A stretch of 26,943 nucleotides of DNA from CAYSLU01 sp964431965. Its GTDB lineage: Bacteria > Verrucomicrobiota > Kiritimatiellia > CAIKKV01 > CAYSLU01. Shown here one piece after another: positions 8,183 to 16,184 of this stretch. The DNA is taken from contig CAYSLU010000074.1 of the NCBI GenBank assembly GCA_964431965.1, positions 1-26,943 on the forward strand, in the 5' to 3' direction. Under the pieces are notes generated by a model. That model ran no database searches. It was not told the origin of the DNA and worked only from the letters and a program-made list of their open reading frames with translations. Each line of letters begins with the position of its first letter. Positions within the stretch are counted from its first letter, which is position 1. A program made the position numbers and the translations under genes.

Positions 8183-9341
8183 GCCGATCCGCGTCCTGCA
8201 CGTTCTGGAGGCGACGACGGGGGGGACGCGGCGGCATGTGCTGGACGTGCTTCAGCACATGGACCGGTCCTCGTTCGCGCCGTCCCTGGCGTGCGCGCTC
8301 AAGCGGGACCCGACGTTCGCCGGCGATGTGGACCGGCTGCGGAGCGAGGGGATCCCCGTGCACGTGATCCCGATGGACCGCGCGATCCGCCCGGCGGGCG
8401 ATGCGGCGGCCTTCGCCCGCCTGACGCGGCTGATGCGGCGGACGACCCCGGACATCGTGCATACGCACAGCTCGAAGGCCGGGATGCTGGGGCGGCTGGC
8501 CGCTCGCGCCGCCGGCGTTGAGCGAATCGTGCACACGGCCCACGTGTTTCCGTTCCTGATGGAAGCGGGGGCCATGCAGCGCCGGCTGTACCTGGCGCTT
8601 GAGCGTCTGGCGGCGCGGGCGACCGCCCGCCTGATCTGCGTGTGCGAGCACGAGCGGAAGGCGGCGGTTGCCGCCCGGCTCCTTCCGGCGCAGCAAGTGG
8701 ATGTGATTTGGAACGGCGTGGATACCGCGGAAATCGAGCGGGCCGCAGCCGGATCGGATCGCGGACGCGTTCGCGAGCAGCTGGGGGCCGGGCCGGGACA
8801 CCTGCTGGTGGGCTTTGTGGGGCGCCTGACGCGCCAGAAGGCGCCGCTGGACTTCGTGCGCGTGGCGGCGCAGGTGGCGGCGGTGGTTCCGGAATCCCGG
8901 TTCGCGATCATCGGCGACGGGGAACTCGGCGAGGCCACGGGAGCCGCGATTCGGGCGGCGGGGCTGGACGGACGCGTCGCGCGCCCCGGGCGCGTTGAGG
9001 ACGTGTATCCGATGGTCGCGGCGCTCGATCTGCTGGTGCTCACGTCGCACTGGGAGGGCTTGCCGTATTCGATCCTCGAGGCGATGGCTCTGGGGCGGGC
9101 CGTGGCGGCCACAGCGGTGGGCGGCGTGCCGGAAGTTGTGATTCCGGGCGAGACAGGTATAGTAGCGGAAGCGGGCGACGTGGATCTGATGGCGCGCGGG
9201 ATCGTTTCGCTGTTGGCGGACCGGGACGGGCGTGAGCGCCTGGGGGCGGCGGGCCGGCGACGCGTTGGAGCGCTGTTTACCCGGCGGGCGATGCTGGACC
9301 GGCTGCAGGCGGTCTACGCGGCCGCCCGCTCGCGGGCGTGA
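8175..9341 (+). CDS. Glycosyltransferase family 4 (GT-B fold)
   Basis: A 388-residue protein. The N-terminal Rossmann half has a GGTRRHVLDVLQHMD acceptor-side segment and HTHSSKAGMLGRLAA. The C-terminal half has VGFVGRLTRQKAP, IIGDGELGE and the retaining GT4 E-x7-E motif EGLPYSILE (Glu294, Glu302) followed by GGVPEVV. It should transfer a sugar from a nucleotide-sugar donor to a lipid-linked acceptor at the cytoplasmic face; donor and acceptor cannot be read from sequence. The ATG at 8175 has GGAGG about 8 nt upstream and overlaps the end of the flippase gene by 8 bp, which suggests translational coupling. A GTG or ATG further upstream would extend it into the flippase without family similarity. 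Confidence 0.92.
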   Translation: MPEPIRVLHVLEATTGGTRRHVLDVLQHMDRSSFAPSLACALKRDPTFAGDVDRLRSEGIPVHVIPMDRAIRPAGDAAAFARLTRLMRRTTPDIVHTHSSKAGMLGRLAARAAGVERIVHTAHVFPFLMEAGAMQRRLYLALERLAARATARLICVCEHERKAAVAARLLPAQQVDVIWNGVDTAEIERAAAGSDRGRVREQLGAGPGHLLVGFVGRLTRQKAPLDFVRVAAQVAAVVPESRFAIIGDGELGEATGAAIRAAGLDGRVARPGRVEDVYPMVAALDLLVLTSHWEGLPYSILEAMALGRAVAATAVGGVPEVVIPGETGIVAEAGDVDLMARGIVSLLADRDGRERLGAAGRRRVGALFTRRAMLDRLQAVYAAARSRA

Positions 9342-9354
9342 CAAGGACCAGGAC

Positions 9355-9888
9355 ATGAGATCATTCCGGTGCATGGGATGGGCGGCGGCGGGCCTGCTTG
9401 CGTGCGGTATGGTGCGCGGGCAGTCCATATGCGTGGAGGCGGAGTCGGCGGCGAGCGTTACGGCGCCGATGCGGGTGTCTGCCGATCCGGCGGATGCGGC
9501 GGTGAAGGCCGCCTCCGGGGGCCGTTGTCTGGATGTGCCGCAGGGCGTCGGGAAGCCGCCGGAGGTTGATGGGGAGGCCGTTTTGAAGCTGGCGGTTCCC
9601 GATCCGGGGGAATATGTGCTCTGGGCGCGCGTGTGGTGGCTGGACAGCTGCGGGAACTCGTTGACGCTGGTGCTGGATGGCGGCAAGCCGTTCGCGTTCG
9701 GGCAGGACGCCACGTACAAGAGCTGGCACTGGGTGAAGGGCATGAAGGTGACGCTTGCAGCTGGCGCCCATGAGCTGCGTATCCAGAACCGGGAGGACGG
9801 CGTGAAGGCCGATCAGGTGCTGCTGACGCGGGACATGGACTATGTGCCCGTGGGCGCGGAGGACGCGGCGGCGAGCCCGGTCCCGTGA
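9355..9888 (+). CDS. Small exported protein with carbohydrate-binding-module-like beta domain
   Basis: A 177-residue protein. Residues 1-24 look like an export signal (MRSFRCMGWAAAGLLACGMV). The LLAC could be a lipobox with Cys17 lipidated, or cleavage could follow GQS; I cannot decide. The mature part is one domain with the pattern of CBM6/35-like sugar-binding folds: an ICVEAESAA opening, then PDPGEYVLWARVWW, LTLVLDGG, and a final LAAGAHELRIQNREDGVKADQVLLTRD. Proteins with this closing pattern are commonly found attached to glycosidases; here it stands alone between a glycosyltransferase and an O-antigen ligase. It lies 13 bp after the GT gene and overlaps the ligase start by 4 bp. Sugar binding is inferred from fold-like pattern, not proven. 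Confidence 0.75.
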   Translation: MRSFRCMGWAAAGLLACGMVRGQSICVEAESAASVTAPMRVSADPADAAVKAASGGRCLDVPQGVGKPPEVDGEAVLKLAVPDPGEYVLWARVWWLDSCGNSLTLVLDGGKPFAFGQDATYKSWHWVKGMKVTLAAGAHELRIQNREDGVKADQVLLTRDMDYVPVGAEDAAASPVP

Positions 9889-11129
9889 ATCTGATGCGCG
9901 ACCCGACACCATCCCGGTTCGAGCAGTGGGCGGCGCTCACGGCGGCGCTGGCTCTTGCGGCCGGCTGTACCCAGTGGTCGTGGAAGGTTGGCGGAGCATA
10001 TGTTTCGCCGGCTGACCCTCTGGTGTGGGCCGCGGCTGCAGTGGCTCTGGCCGCGGCCATCCGCGGCCGCGTGCGGCCGGCGGCCTGGCTTCCTCCTCCG
10101 GCCGCGTGGCTGCTGGTCGCGGCGGCTCTGGCCAGCGGCCTTCGGGCGACGAGTCGGACGGATGCGGCGAAGGAGGCGTTCCAGTGGGCCGAGTACTTCC
10201 TCGCGGGCTACGCGGCGTTTGCGTTCTCGTTGCGCGATCCGGCGGTCCGCCGTCGGCTTGTCTTTCTGTTTCTGGGAATAGCGGCCGTCGTCACGGCGTG
10301 GGCGCTGGCCCAGTATGCGGACCGAGCCCGGCCGTTCTTTCACGTGCAGGCGAGCTTCGGCAACCGCAACGTGCTGGGCGGATTTCTGGCGCTGGCTGTC
10401 CCGATGGCGGTCAGCCTGTGCGCCACGCCGCGGGCTGTCCCCCGGGCCGCGCGCTGGCTGCTGGGCGCGCTGGCCATAGCGGGCGTGGGCGTTGCGGGGG
10501 CGGGCGGCACCCTGATCGGGCTGGCATGCGGGCTTGCGTTGCTGGCTGCCTGGCGGGGGGGGGCGGGGGTTCTGGCGTTCGTCGCACTGGCCGTGCTAGC
10601 GGCCGGCGTGGCGCTGCCGCATTTGCCCCGGCAGAACCTCAAGTCGGCCGTCGAGTCGGTGGCGCTGTTCGACTCGGACGGGAACGCGACGCCCCGGTGC
10701 ACGGAGTGGCAGGCGGCCGTGAACATGTGGGCGGAGCGGCCGCTGGTGGGCGCGGGCGCGGGGAACTACCAGGGGAGCATCGGCGCGTACTACGGCTATA
10801 TTCCGCGCGAGAACCGCAATGTTACGGAGGCGGACTCTCACAACCTGTATCTGGTGCTGGCGGCCACGACAGGCGTGATCGGCGTGGCGGCGTTTGCCGG
10901 GTTGCTGTTCGGGGCGGCCGGCGACGCGGCTCGGTGGTGGGCCAGGGGGCGCGACCCGCTGGACCGGGCTGTGGCGGTCGGAGCGATTGCTGCGGTGCTG
11001 GCGTTCTCAGTCAACGCGGTCTGGGCCGGGCTTCTGGTTCGGGGGCTGGGCGTTCCGCTGGCGTTCATGCTGGCGCTCGGGCGAGCGGGCGCGGCAGGCC
11101 GCGAGCCGGACGGATTGAGGGCCGACTGA
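9885..11129 (+). CDS. O-antigen ligase / Wzy-type polymerase family membrane protein
   Basis: A 414-residue protein with about 10-12 hydrophobic segments. The Wzy_C/WaaL signature is clear: ASFGNRNVLGGFLAL (156-170), a large periplasmic loop ending in NMWAERPLVGAGAGNYQG (280-297), and DSHNLYLVLAATTGVIG (317-333) with the conserved-type His319. Members attach undecaprenyl-linked glycan to lipid A-core or protein, or polymerise repeat units, on the periplasmic side. GTG 9885 overlaps the previous stop as GTGA; ATG 9894 is the alternative. The codons for Arg224-Ala227 contain a run of nine G, noted separately. Neighbours (flippase, GT, sugar-binding-like protein) support surface-glycan assembly. 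Ligase and polymerase cannot be told apart by sequence alone. Confidence 0.87.
   Translation: MNLMRDPTPSRFEQWAALTAALALAAGCTQWSWKVGGAYVSPADPLVWAAAAVALAAAIRGRVRPAAWLPPPAAWLLVAAALASGLRATSRTDAAKEAFQWAEYFLAGYAAFAFSLRDPAVRRRLVFLFLGIAAVVTAWALAQYADRARPFFHVQASFGNRNVLGGFLALAVPMAVSLCATPRAVPRAARWLLGALAIAGVGVAGAGGTLIGLACGLALLAAWRGGAGVLAFVALAVLAAGVALPHLPRQNLKSAVESVALFDSDGNATPRCTEWQAAVNMWAERPLVGAGAGNYQGSIGAYYGYIPRENRNVTEADSHNLYLVLAATTGVIGVAAFAGLLFGAAGDAARWWARGRDPLDRAVAVGAIAAVLAFSVNAVWAGLLVRGLGVPLAFMLALGRAGAAGREPDGLRAD
10555..10563 (+). repeat. G9 homopolymer tract inside the O-antigen ligase gene
   Basis: Nine G in a row, followed by C and five more G (10565-10569), within codons 224-227 of the ligase. A one-base change in length would shift the frame and truncate the protein before its second signature. 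It is the longest G run I see in the window; others reach 7 or 8. Confidence 0.9.
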
Positions 11130-11156
11130 GGGATTCATCAGAGATAGGAGGCAGCG

Positions 11157-12110
11157 ATGAACGGGCGAGTCATGATGGCGGCGGTGCTGGTGGGGGGAGC
11201 GTGCTTGACGGCGGGCGGCGTGCCGGCCGGAAGGACGGCGGGGCCCGCTGACAGCGCGCAGGCGCTGAAGGCGGCCAGCGCGGCGTCGGCCATGCCGAAG
11301 TTCGAGTTGCTGGATCGCCGGGAGATCCGGAGCATCCTGTTCCGGCCGAGGCGGGTGCCGGAGGCCGCGATCAATCGGCCGGGGGCTCGGGTGATGTACC
11401 TGACGATGCCGGACGGTGTGAAGATCGCCGGGCGGCTGCACCTTGCGACGCCAACCGCGCCGCTGGTTCTGTTCTTCCACGGGAATGGCGAGGTGTCATC
11501 GGACTACGATGTGATCGCGCCCGTCTATACGAACATGGGTGTGTCTCTGCTCGTGATGGACTACCGCGGCTACGGGGTGAGCGGTGGGTCTCCGTCGGTG
11601 GCTACGCTGGTGGCGGACTCCGGCGAAATCCACCGGCAGCTTGGCGAGTTGCTGGCGACTGCCGGCGCGAAGCCGTCGCTCATCTTCGTCATGGGCCGCT
11701 CGCTGGGGGGTGTTGCGGCGATCGAAGTTGCCCGCATCGCGGGGGACCGGATCGCCGGCCTGATCCTGGAGAGCGCATTCGCCGAGACCCAGCCGTTGCT
11801 GCTGGGGCTGGGCGCGGGCGAGTTCGTCGGGTTCGACGAGATTCGCGACGGGATCGGGAACCAGGAGAAGATCAAGAGCATCACGGTTCCGACCCTGATC
11901 ATCCACGGCGCCGGGGACCGCCTGATCCCGGTGCGTAATGCCGAGACCCTGCACGCGAACTCCGGGTCGCCGAACAAGCGGCTGGTGATCATCCCGACGG
12001 CGGGACACAACGACGTGCTGGTGCGCGGACAGCAGTACTACTTCGTCGCCATCCGGGATTTCATCGCGTCGGGCGTGCGCGGTCGGCCGGTGATGACCCC
12101 CGTCAACTGA
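11157..12110 (+). CDS. Exported alpha/beta hydrolase (BEM46/ABHD-like)
   Basis: A 317-residue protein. The N-terminal 20-25 residues form a hydrophobic signal-like segment (MMAAVLVGGACLTAGG), followed by an Ala/Ser-rich linker. The hydrolase core has the oxyanion segment FFHGNGE (106-112), the nucleophile elbow MGRSLGG with Ser182, the acid GAGDRLIP with Asp254, and the catalytic His284 in TAGHND. This pattern is typical of the BEM46/ABHD13-17-like serine hydrolases, which cleave esters or thioesters; the substrate is unknown. The start has a perfect AGGAGG at 11146-11151, 5 nt before the ATG. It lies 27 bp after the ligase and 7 bp before deoC. In this place it could trim acyl groups from a glycan or glycolipid, but that is inference. 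Confidence 0.85.
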   Translation: MNGRVMMAAVLVGGACLTAGGVPAGRTAGPADSAQALKAASAASAMPKFELLDRREIRSILFRPRRVPEAAINRPGARVMYLTMPDGVKIAGRLHLATPTAPLVLFFHGNGEVSSDYDVIAPVYTNMGVSLLVMDYRGYGVSGGSPSVATLVADSGEIHRQLGELLATAGAKPSLIFVMGRSLGGVAAIEVARIAGDRIAGLILESAFAETQPLLLGLGAGEFVGFDEIRDGIGNQEKIKSITVPTLIIHGAGDRLIPVRNAETLHANSGSPNKRLVIIPTAGHNDVLVRGQQYYFVAIRDFIASGVRGRPVMTPVN

Positions 12111-12117
12111 GGACTCC

Positions 12118-12795
12118 ATGAAGCTCACACCGGCCACGGCGCGCGGTCGGGCGATCGCCCGGCTGATCGATCACACCCTCCTCAAGCCGGAGGGGACGGC
12201 GGCTCAGGCGGAGGCGCTCTGCCGGGAGGCCCGCTTCTACGGGTTCGCCGCGGTCTGCGTGCATCCGCGATTCCTGGAGCGGTGTGCGCTGGAGCTGGCG
12301 GGGAGCGGGGTCGGGGTGGATGCGGTTGTCGGGTTTCCCTTCGGCACGCAGCCGACCGCGTGCAAGGTGTTTGAAGCGGCGCACGCGCTGGATCGCGGGG
12401 CGACCGAGCTGGACATGGTGCTGTCGATCGGCTTGCTCCGGGAGGGGCGGCGGAGGGAAGTGGAGCGCGATATCGCGGCCGTGGTGTCGGTGGCCGGGCG
12501 GGGGGTCCCGGTGAAGGTGATCCTGGAGACGCATCTGTTGACCCGCGCGGAGAAGGTGGCGGCCTGTCGGATCGCGCAGGCGGCCGGGGCTTCGTTCGTG
12601 AAGACATCGACCGGGTTCACCGGCGGCGGGGCGACGGTCGAGGACATCCGGATCATGCGGTCCGCCGTGGGAGCGAAGATGGGCGTGAAGGCCAGCGGCG
12701 GCGTGCGGACGCTGGAGAGCGCGCGGGCGATGGTGCGAGCGGGCGCGAGCCGCATCGGGACCAGCTCCGGCGTTTCGATTGTGACGGAGTCATGA
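12118..12795 (+). CDS. deoC: Deoxyribose-phosphate aldolase
   Basis: A 225-residue protein, normal length for the short DeoC class. It splits 2-deoxyribose-5-phosphate into glyceraldehyde-3-phosphate and acetaldehyde in the cytosol. LIDHTLLKPEGT (16-27) is the family opening, VVGFPFG (70-76) follows, and Asp99 lies in TELDMV. The Schiff-base lysine is Lys162 in FVKTSTGF, and Lys191 in GVKASGGVRT is the second active-site lysine. The ATG follows GAGGA by a few bases and starts 7 bp after the hydrolase stop. The gene overlaps deoB by the four bases ATGA, so the two are translationally coupled and act in consecutive steps. Confidence 0.96.
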   Translation: MKLTPATARGRAIARLIDHTLLKPEGTAAQAEALCREARFYGFAAVCVHPRFLERCALELAGSGVGVDAVVGFPFGTQPTACKVFEAAHALDRGATELDMVLSIGLLREGRRREVERDIAAVVSVAGRGVPVKVILETHLLTRAEKVAACRIAQAAGASFVKTSTGFTGGGATVEDIRIMRSAVGAKMGVKASGGVRTLESARAMVRAGASRIGTSSGVSIVTES

Positions 12796-13967
12796 AGGCG
12801 CTCCTGATCGTTCTCGACTCCGTGGGCATCGGGGCGGCTCCGGACGCATCGGAGTACGGCGACGAGGGCTCGAACACGCTGGCCCACATCGCGGAGGCGG
12901 TCGGCGGGCTGTCGCTGCCGGTCCTTGAGGCGATGGGGCTCGGGCTGATACCGGGACTCATTCCGGGGGGGATTCCGCTGCGTGGCGTTGGGGCCGTCGC
13001 GCGGCCTTCTGCCTCGTACGGAGCGATGCAGGAGGTGTCCAAGGGGAAGGACACGACGACCGGCCACTGGGAGATGGCCGGGCTCGAGCTCGATCACGGC
13101 TTTCACGTCTTCCCGCCGGGCCCCCCGTCTTTTCCGCGGGCGCTGATCGCCGAGTTCGAGCGGAGGACGGGCCGCCGGGCGATCGGCGATCGGGCGCACA
13201 GCGGCACGGCAATTATCGCGGAGCTGGGCGAGCGCCAGATGCGGGAGGGGTGCTGGATTGTCTACACCAGCGGCGACTCCGTCTTCCAGGTGGCGGCGCA
13301 CGAGGACGTGATACCGCTCGCGGAGCTGTACCGCGCGTGCGAGATCGCCCGCGAGCTGTGCGACCCGTACAGGGTCGGCCGGGTGATCGCGCGCCCGTAT
13401 GTGGGGAAGCCCGGCGCATTCCGCCGCACGACGAATCGGCGTGATTACTCGTATCCGCTTCCTGAGTCGACCGTTCTGGACCGGCTCGTGGCCGCGGGGG
13501 TGGGGGTCACGGGCGTCGGGAAGATCGAGGACATTTTTGCGCATCAAGGGCTGACTCGTTCCTTTCACCTCGAGAGCAATCCGGAGGCGGAGCGGGTCGT
13601 CCTGGACCTGGCTTCCGAGTCGACGCGCGAGCTGGTGTTCGTGAACCTGATCGATTTTGACATGCTCTACGGCCACCGGCGCGATCCGTCCGGCTATGCG
13701 GCGGCCCTGCGTGACGCGGACCGGTTTCTGGGCGGCGTGATGGAGCGCCTGTCGTCGGGCGACCTTCTGGTCGTGACTGCAGACCACGGGAACGATCCGA
13801 CGTTCCGGGGAACGGACCATACCCGCGAGTGGGTGCCGCTCCTGGCGTATCGCCCCGGTCGGCCCGGAACCTCGCTCGGGCGGCGGCTGGGGTTCTTCGA
13901 TGTGGCGCAGTCGCTGGCTGTGTTCTTTGGAATTCCGCCGCTGCCTCGTGGGGCGAGCTTCCTATAG
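12792..13967 (+). CDS. deoB: Phosphopentomutase
   Basis: A 391-residue protein, close to the Gram-positive-type DeoB length. It interconverts (deoxy)ribose-1-phosphate and (deoxy)ribose-5-phosphate, feeding DeoC. It is an alkaline-phosphatase-superfamily metalloenzyme. Metal and active-site motifs are intact: LDSVGIG at the N-terminus (Asp9), SKGKDTTTGHWE (83-94) with the phospho-acceptor threonine, IDFDMLYGHRRD with Asp and His ligands, and VTADHGNDPT near the C-terminus. No nucleoside phosphorylase gene is adjacent, so deoxyribose-1-phosphate must come from enzymes encoded elsewhere. The gene ends 22 bp from the convergent kinase gene, with no room for an obvious terminator. Confidence 0.96.
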   Translation: MKALLIVLDSVGIGAAPDASEYGDEGSNTLAHIAEAVGGLSLPVLEAMGLGLIPGLIPGGIPLRGVGAVARPSASYGAMQEVSKGKDTTTGHWEMAGLELDHGFHVFPPGPPSFPRALIAEFERRTGRRAIGDRAHSGTAIIAELGERQMREGCWIVYTSGDSVFQVAAHEDVIPLAELYRACEIARELCDPYRVGRVIARPYVGKPGAFRRTTNRRDYSYPLPESTVLDRLVAAGVGVTGVGKIEDIFAHQGLTRSFHLESNPEAERVVLDLASESTRELVFVNLIDFDMLYGHRRDPSGYAAALRDADRFLGGVMERLSSGDLLVVTADHGNDPTFRGTDHTREWVPLLAYRPGRPGTSLGRRLGFFDVAQSLAVFFGIPPLPRGASFL

Positions 13968-13989
13968 CGGGGGTGTCCGGGCCGGGCGG

Positions 13990-15894
13990 TCAGGGGGCTG
14001 CGCCGACCACGCGCTGGAGCGCATCCCCCAGGCTGTTCATATTATACGGCTTGGGAACAGCGCCGCAGAATCCGTACTCCGCGTAGGCGGCCATGATGGG
14101 CTCGTTCGAGTAGCCGCTGGAAGCCAGGATGTGGGCGCCCGGATCCAGCGCCAGGATTCGCCGGGCCGCTTCCTTCCCGCCCATTCCTCCCTTGACGGTC
14201 AGATCCATCACGACCGCATGGAACGGGGTGTGCGCCGCCAGTGCCTGCCGATAGGTGTCAACGGCCTCGCCGCCGTCGGCGGCGAGGGCTACGTCGTAGC
14301 CGAGATGCGTCAGCATGGCTTGCGCGCACTCGCGGATCACGGCCTCGTCGTCCATCACAAGCACGCGGCCGTGACCCCTGGCCGGAGGGCGCTCGGCACG
14401 CGACTCCGAGGGCATCTTGTCCGGAACGGCCGGCAGGTAGATGCGGAAGGTGGTGCCGCGCCCGAGTTCGGAATCGGCCTCGATGGTTCCGGCGTGCTTC
14501 CGGATGATCGAGTAGGCCGTTGTCAGCCCGAGGCCGCTGCCTTTCTTCTTGGTGGTGAAGTACGGGTCGAATATCCGCTCGCGGTGCTCGGGGGGGATGC
14601 CGGTTCCCTGATCGTCCACGGTCAGCCGGATGTACGACCCCGCCGGGACCGGCAGCGTGTCCCGGGGCGAGACCGTCACATTCTCTGCGGCGATGCGGAT
14701 GGTGCCGCCCTCCGGCATGGCTTCGAGCGAGTTCATGACGATGTTGTTCACGACCTGTCCGATCTGCCCCACGTCCGCCTCGACCGGCCAGAGGTCGGTG
14801 GGGATGGAGTACTGGCAGGTGACGGTCGACCCGTGGAGCACGAAATCGGCTGCCTCGCGAACCGCGTCCGCAATGCGTACGACGTCCTTGGACGGAGTAC
14901 CGCCCTTGGCGAACGTGAGCAGTTGCTGCGTGAGCTCCCGGGCGCGCCAGCACGCCTTTTCCGCCTGGATGAGGTAGGACGAGGTCTGCGCGGAGGCTCC
15001 CGACGAAACCCGGGCGAGGGAGAGGTTGCCGAGGATGCCGGTCAGGAAGTTATTGAAGTCGTGCGCGATGCCGCCGGCGAGGATGCCGACCGACTCGAGT
15101 TTGCTGGCCTTCAGCATCTCCGCCTCGAGGCGTTCTCGGTCTCGGACGTCGCGGAAGACGAAGACGCACCCGAGGTTGGCGCCCCGGTCGTCGCGCAGGA
15201 GCGACGCGGTGCTGTCGATCGGGATTTCGCTGCCGTCGCGCGCGACGAGTGTGGCGTGACAGACCCAGGTTCCCCTGTCCGCCGACAGGAGCTGGGTGTA
15301 CAGGGGGTCCTCAGGCGGCTTGTGGGTGCGCTCGTCGAGGATTCGGAAGACTTCACGCAAGTCGCGCTTGAGCGCGTCGTCCGCTCGCCAGCCCGTCAGC
15401 GTCTCCGCTACCGGATTCAAGAACGTCACACGCCCGGCCGTGTCGATCGCGATCACGCCGTCGCCGATGCATCGCAGGGTGGTGGCGAACCACTGCTCGC
15501 GCTCCTTCAGTCGGCGTTCCATCCGATGGCGGTAGAAGGCCATCTCGATGGCGGTGTGCAGCGCGCTCTCCTCGAAGGGCTTGAGGACGTACCCAAACGG
15601 CTCGGTTGTCTTGGCTCGCTCGAGGGTGCGCTCGTCGGCGTAGGCCGTGAGGTAGACGACCGGGATGTCGTAGAGGGCCCGCACCTGCTCGGCGGCCTTC
15701 AGCCCGTCGGCATCCCCCTTCAGCATGATGTCCATCAGAACGAGGTCGCAGGGCTGGGTTGAGAGGGTTCGGATCGCGTCGGCGCCGGTGCAAGCGCTTC
15801 CAACCACGGTGTAGCCCATGCCCTCGAGGCTGGTCTGGATGTCCTTGGCGACGATGCCTTCGTCCTCGACAACCAGAATTCGTTCCTTTGCCAC
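13990..15894 (-). CDS. Hybrid histidine kinase, REC-PAS-HisKA-HATPase-REC
   Basis: A 634-residue soluble protein without membrane segments. The order is: an N-terminal receiver (4-120, phospho-acceptor Asp55 in LVLMDIML, Lys105 in LKPF); a coiled link; a PAS domain (about 133-255); HisKA with His278 in GIAHDFNN; HATPase with Asn388, the DDQGTGI box at 427-433 and GSGLGL at 452-457; and a second receiver (509-630, Asp563 in VVMDLTVKGG). All catalytic residues look intact. The HDFNN-type box is common in kinases that pass phosphate through receivers. The start was taken as GTG 15894 because AGGGGGA lies about 8 nt upstream; another GTG at 15948 would be only a few bases from the predicted transcript start. 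No DNA-binding partner is adjacent, so the target is unknown. Confidence 0.92.
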   Translation of the reverse strand: MAKERILVVEDEGIVAKDIQTSLEGMGYTVVGSACTGADAIRTLSTQPCDLVLMDIMLKGDADGLKAAEQVRALYDIPVVYLTAYADERTLERAKTTEPFGYVLKPFEESALHTAIEMAFYRHRMERRLKEREQWFATTLRCIGDGVIAIDTAGRVTFLNPVAETLTGWRADDALKRDLREVFRILDERTHKPPEDPLYTQLLSADRGTWVCHATLVARDGSEIPIDSTASLLRDDRGANLGCVFVFRDVRDRERLEAEMLKASKLESVGILAGGIAHDFNNFLTGILGNLSLARVSSGASAQTSSYLIQAEKACWRARELTQQLLTFAKGGTPSKDVVRIADAVREAADFVLHGSTVTCQYSIPTDLWPVEADVGQIGQVVNNIVMNSLEAMPEGGTIRIAAENVTVSPRDTLPVPAGSYIRLTVDDQGTGIPPEHRERIFDPYFTTKKKGSGLGLTTAYSIIRKHAGTIEADSELGRGTTFRIYLPAVPDKMPSESRAERPPARGHGRVLVMDDEAVIRECAQAMLTHLGYDVALAADGGEAVDTYRQALAAHTPFHAVVMDLTVKGGMGGKEAARRILALDPGAHILASSGYSNEPIMAAYAEYGFCGAVPKPYNMNSLGDALQRVVGAAP

Positions 15895-15960
15895 GGCGCG
15901 GTTCCCCCTGGTCGGACGCCTGAGCGCTGCGTACGACCGATCCGGCACTGACTGTCAGAG

Positions 15961-15990
15961 ATTCTACACGCCTTCGCCGCCGAGTCGCAA
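15961..15990 (-). promoter_or_regulatory. Possible promoter for the REC-PAS hybrid kinase
   Basis: On the minus strand, TTGCGA (15990-15985, 4 of 6), an 18-nt spacer, then TAGAAT (15966-15961, 5 of 6). Transcription would begin near 15953, about 60 nt before GTG 15894, which favours that start over the GTG at 15948. Confidence 0.4.
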
Positions 15991-16080
15991 CGAGCAAGCG
16001 CAGACGGGACCTTTTACCACCAACCGGCTGCCTACATCGGTCACTAATGCCATTCTGCTGCCGGACACCGTTGACGGAAC

Positions 16081-16099
16081 GATGCGGTTCTACCGCATC
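16081..16099. repeat. Perfect 8-bp inverted repeat (stem-loop or operator)
   Basis: GATGCGGT, the loop TCT, then ACCGCATC form a perfect hairpin in the 290-bp gap 15895-16184. It lies 86 bp beyond the stop of the TrhA-like gene and about 90 bp upstream of the kinase promoter. No T run follows on either strand, so it is not a standard intrinsic terminator. It could be a processing or attenuator hairpin or a protein-binding site. Apart from this and the kinase promoter, I see nothing in the gap. Confidence 0.6.
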
Positions 16100-16184
16100 A
16101 AGTCCCATCGATATCCGCGGTCGGCTGGATGCGTGAGGCTTCTGCCATGCGCCATCCGCTTCGTGCCGCCCGCTGTGGTACGGT

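Noticed and set aside
7791..9743. A 650-codon open frame on the minus strand across the flippase, GT4 and small exported protein genes
   Set aside because: It crosses three well-supported plus-strand genes, with Pro/Arg/His-rich composition and no domain pattern.
13900..15762. A 620-codon open frame on the plus strand opposite the REC-PAS hybrid kinase
   Set aside because: It lies antisense to a gene with intact domains, is rich in Arg/Gly/Val/Asp and shows no family motif. Long antisense frames are expected in GC-rich coding DNA.
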